Shown: piece after piece, positions 15,405 through 16,434 of the stretch | How the letters are laid out: the number at the start of each line of letters is the position of its first letter | How positions within the stretch are numbered: position 1 is the first letter of the stretch | NCBI GenBank assembly: GCA_002352125.1 | Contig: DEHU01000071.1 | Coordinates: 1-16,434, forward strand | Source: Competibacteraceae bacterium UBA2792 | Lineage (GTDB): Bacteria > Pseudomonadota > Gammaproteobacteria > Competibacterales > Competibacteraceae | Reading direction: 5' to 3' | DNA: 16,434 nt | The notes under the pieces: generated by a model | The model's input: the letters and a program-made list of their open reading frames with translations, nothing else | Told to the model about the DNA's origin: nothing | Database searches by the model: none | Program-made: the position numbers and the translations under genes

Positions 15405-15432
15405 TATATACCGAGATTATACATAGTATATA
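15405..15432. promoter_or_regulatory. Operator-like inverted repeat over the ribbon-helix-helix gene promoter
   Basis: TATATAC (15405-15411) and GTATATA (15426-15432) are perfect inverted arms 14 bases apart. TATAC also recurs at 15418-15422, one helical turn (11 bases) from its first copy at 15407. Repeated short half-sites at helical spacing are what ribbon-helix-helix repressors bind. The repeat covers the -10 box of the gene's own promoter. Confidence 0.55.
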
Positions 15433-15446
15433 TTTTTTTCTGTCAA
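15416..15446 (-). promoter_or_regulatory. Promoter of the ribbon-helix-helix gene
   Basis: On the - strand a perfect -35 TTGACA (15446-15441) and a perfect -10 TATAAT (15421-15416) are present, 19 bases apart, slightly longer than the ideal 17. The start of transcription would be near 15409, about 22 bases before the ATG. The long spacing would make a strong-looking promoter moderate, or dependent on DNA bending. Confidence 0.6.
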
Positions 15447-15726
15447 TATTTCTCTTGCGAGCGTTGGCTTCGGAAATTAAAGAATGCGAGGATCTCGACC
15501 GTGCCCGGTGCCATAGCCAGAGATTTTTTGGTGCTTTCGGGCAAGCGGTTTCCATGCGACGGGCGCGACAAAATCGGTCCGGGGCTGGATCTAAGATTTA
15601 GGGTCGCGGCGAGTGGCCGGGAGGAATACGTTACGCGTTGCTAACAGCGGGTCACCGTTCGGCAGCGGGGGATCGACCGCCGCTATCGGCCGCACGGTTT
15701 TGGCGTGGATTTCGAACTGCGAACAT

Positions 15727-15755
15727 AAAAAAAGCCGCGTTCATTTAAACGCGGC
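15727..15755 (-). terminator. Rho-independent terminator downstream of parB
   Basis: On the - strand GCCGCGTT (15755-15748) and AACGCGGC (15741-15734) pair perfectly over a 6-base loop and are followed by seven T residues (15733-15727). It is a classic terminator. It lies 144 bases past the parB stop, so it either ends a long parB 3' untranslated region or a separate short transcript beginning near 15773. Confidence 0.88.
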
Positions 15756-15775
15756 AAGCTGGGTCTACCACGACC

Positions 15776-15898
15776 ACATATTATATTTTTCAATATTGGT
15801 ACAATATAGCATATTGTGATGGTTAATTCAATTAAGTACACAAGAATATATTTAAATTATTTAAAAATGTAATTTATTAATTCATTTATTTTTTAATG
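15776..15898. other. AT-rich palindromic island beside parB
   Basis: The composition is almost entirely A/T, unlike the GC-rich surroundings. It contains CAATATTG (15791-15798), the inverted repeat ACAATAT/ATATTGT with a 3-base centre (15801-15817), and TTTAAAT/ATTTAAA around one base (15851-15865). CAATAT recurs 11 bases apart (15791 and 15802). A perfect -10 TATAAT lies on the - strand at 15785-15780. No gene, DnaA box or parS-like site was recognised here. Confidence 0.6.
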
Positions 15899-16434
15899 TT
15901 ATTTTTCTGGGGCTCGAATACCCAATCGCTCCAAAATTCCGTCGCATTCTTCCAGGCTGGCGAAACCGATTTCGATGCGGCCGCGACTGCGGGCAGCGTC
16001 GTAGCGCACCCGCACCGACGCCACCAGCCGTTCCCGCAACTGTTCTTCCAGCCGGACCACGTTGGGATCGCGCGGCGCGGTCGAGCGGGCTACGGGAGTG
16101 GTCCCCAGCAGCGCCCGGCGGCGTTCCAGCTCGCGCACGCTCCAACCGTCGCTGGCGGCCTGCTCCGCCAACCGGACCTGCACGGCGCGCGACAGGCCAA
16201 GCAGCGTTTTGCCGTGGCCCGCTTCCAGTTGCCCGTCTTCGATCAGGGTTTGCACCGCCGAATCCAGGCTCAACAGCCCCAAGGCTTTGCTGATCGCTGG
16301 CTGCGACAGGCCGAGCAGTTCCGCCAACTGTTCCTGAGTCAACCCAAATTCTTCGCGCAACCGCCGCAGCGCGCGGCCTTCCTCGATCGGGTTCAACTCA
16401 CGGCGCAGTAAATTTTCCACCAGCGCGATGGCGG
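15899..16434 (-). CDS. parB: Chromosome-partitioning protein ParB (5' end outside window)
   Basis: ParB binds parS sites, spreads on DNA as a CTP-dependent clamp and works with ParA in segregation. The 177 visible C-terminal residues begin AIALVENLLRRELNPIEEGR, the conserved end of the N-terminal ParB domain. The helix-turn-helix follows (LTQEQLAELLGLSQPAISKA), then the linker LEAGHGKTLLGL and a proline/charge-rich stretch. The C-terminal dimerisation domain is RIEIGFASLEECDGILERLGI. The N-terminal CTP-binding half and start codon lie past base 16434. parA is not in the window and would be expected upstream of parB, beyond the edge. Downstream there is no atp or gid gene but an AT-rich island and a terminator, so it may end its operon. 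Chromosomal origin is likely but a large plasmid cannot be excluded. Confidence 0.93.
   Translation of the reverse strand, partial: AIALVENLLRRELNPIEEGRALRRLREEFGLTQEQLAELLGLSQPAISKALGLLSLDSAVQTLIEDGQLEAGHGKTLLGLSRAVQVRLAEQAASDGWSVRELERRRALLGTTPVARSTAPRDPNVVRLEEQLRERLVASVRVRYDAARSRGRIEIGFASLEECDGILERLGIRAPEK

Larger units (their letters stand above)
15388..15898. other. Intergenic region between the ribbon-helix-helix gene and parB
   Basis: This 511-base gap holds no convincing gene. Its left end (15405-15446) is the promoter/operator of the ribbon-helix-helix gene. The middle (15450-15725) has ordinary GC content and only short frames without a good start or homology. One - strand frame of about 49 codons ends at 15598 but has no start with a ribosome site; it could be a gene remnant. 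The right part holds a terminator (15727-15755) and a very AT-rich, palindromic stretch (15776-15898). Confidence 0.7.

Noticed and set aside
15388..15555. N-terminal extension of the ribbon-helix-helix protein
   Set aside because: It would be encoded by the promoter and operator region and has no helix or strand pattern of the family.
15776..15898. Replication origin beside parB
   Set aside because: The stretch is AT-rich, but no DnaA boxes (TTATCCACA-like), no dnaA/dnaN or gid genes and no iterons were seen.
1..16434. CRISPR array, tRNA or rRNA genes, insertion sequences, prophage genes
   Set aside because: No regularly spaced repeats, cloverleaf pattern, rRNA signature, transposase or phage protein was recognised in the window.

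Overview
The window looks like chromosomal DNA of a GC-rich gammaproteobacterium. The evidence is flagellar hook-associated genes of the proteobacterial type, an AcrR-type repressor with a nearly E. coli-like operator, a NarX/NarL-type two-component pair and a chromosomal-style ParB. I cannot name the genus from sequence alone. No tRNA, rRNA, CRISPR array, insertion sequence or prophage gene was seen.

Layout. (1) 1-2560, + strand: the 3' part of flgK, then flgL, closed by a strong hairpin that can also terminate the gene arriving from the other side. (2) 2584-7664: an RND multidrug-efflux module, with pump and membrane-fusion adaptor on the - strand and a divergent acrR-like repressor on the + strand. 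An AcrR-type palindrome lies between a -35 and a -10 in the shared control region. The pump leader also carries a hairpin followed by nine T residues. No outer-membrane channel gene is present. (3) 7650-8881: a LysR regulator (-), overlapping acrR tail to tail, and a divergent 72-residue DUF1127 protein (+). (4) 8962-10926, - strand: a large APC-superfamily permease of the KimA-like type with a soluble C-terminal domain. (5) 11042-14870, - strand: a QseC/PmrB-like kinase, a NarX-like nitrate/nitrite kinase and a NarL-like regulator, tightly packed. The first kinase has no OmpR-type partner here. (6) 14959-15387, - strand: a 56-residue unknown protein and a 59-residue ribbon-helix-helix protein. 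The latter has a consensus promoter overlapped by an inverted repeat. (7) 15388-15898: a 510-base gap, very AT-rich at its right end, with several palindromes and a rho-independent terminator. (8) 15899-16434, - strand: the 3' part of parB, running off the window.

How the parts fit. The left side is flagellar filament-junction assembly. The centre is envelope transport and its local regulation. The right side is signal transduction, a small DNA-binding regulator and chromosome partition. The most informative non-coding elements are the AcrR-type operator, the T9 hairpin in the pump leader, the operator-covered promoter of the ribbon-helix-helix gene and the palindromic AT-rich island beside parB. 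No complete new defence or mobile system is evident. The least explained stretch is 14885-15898.
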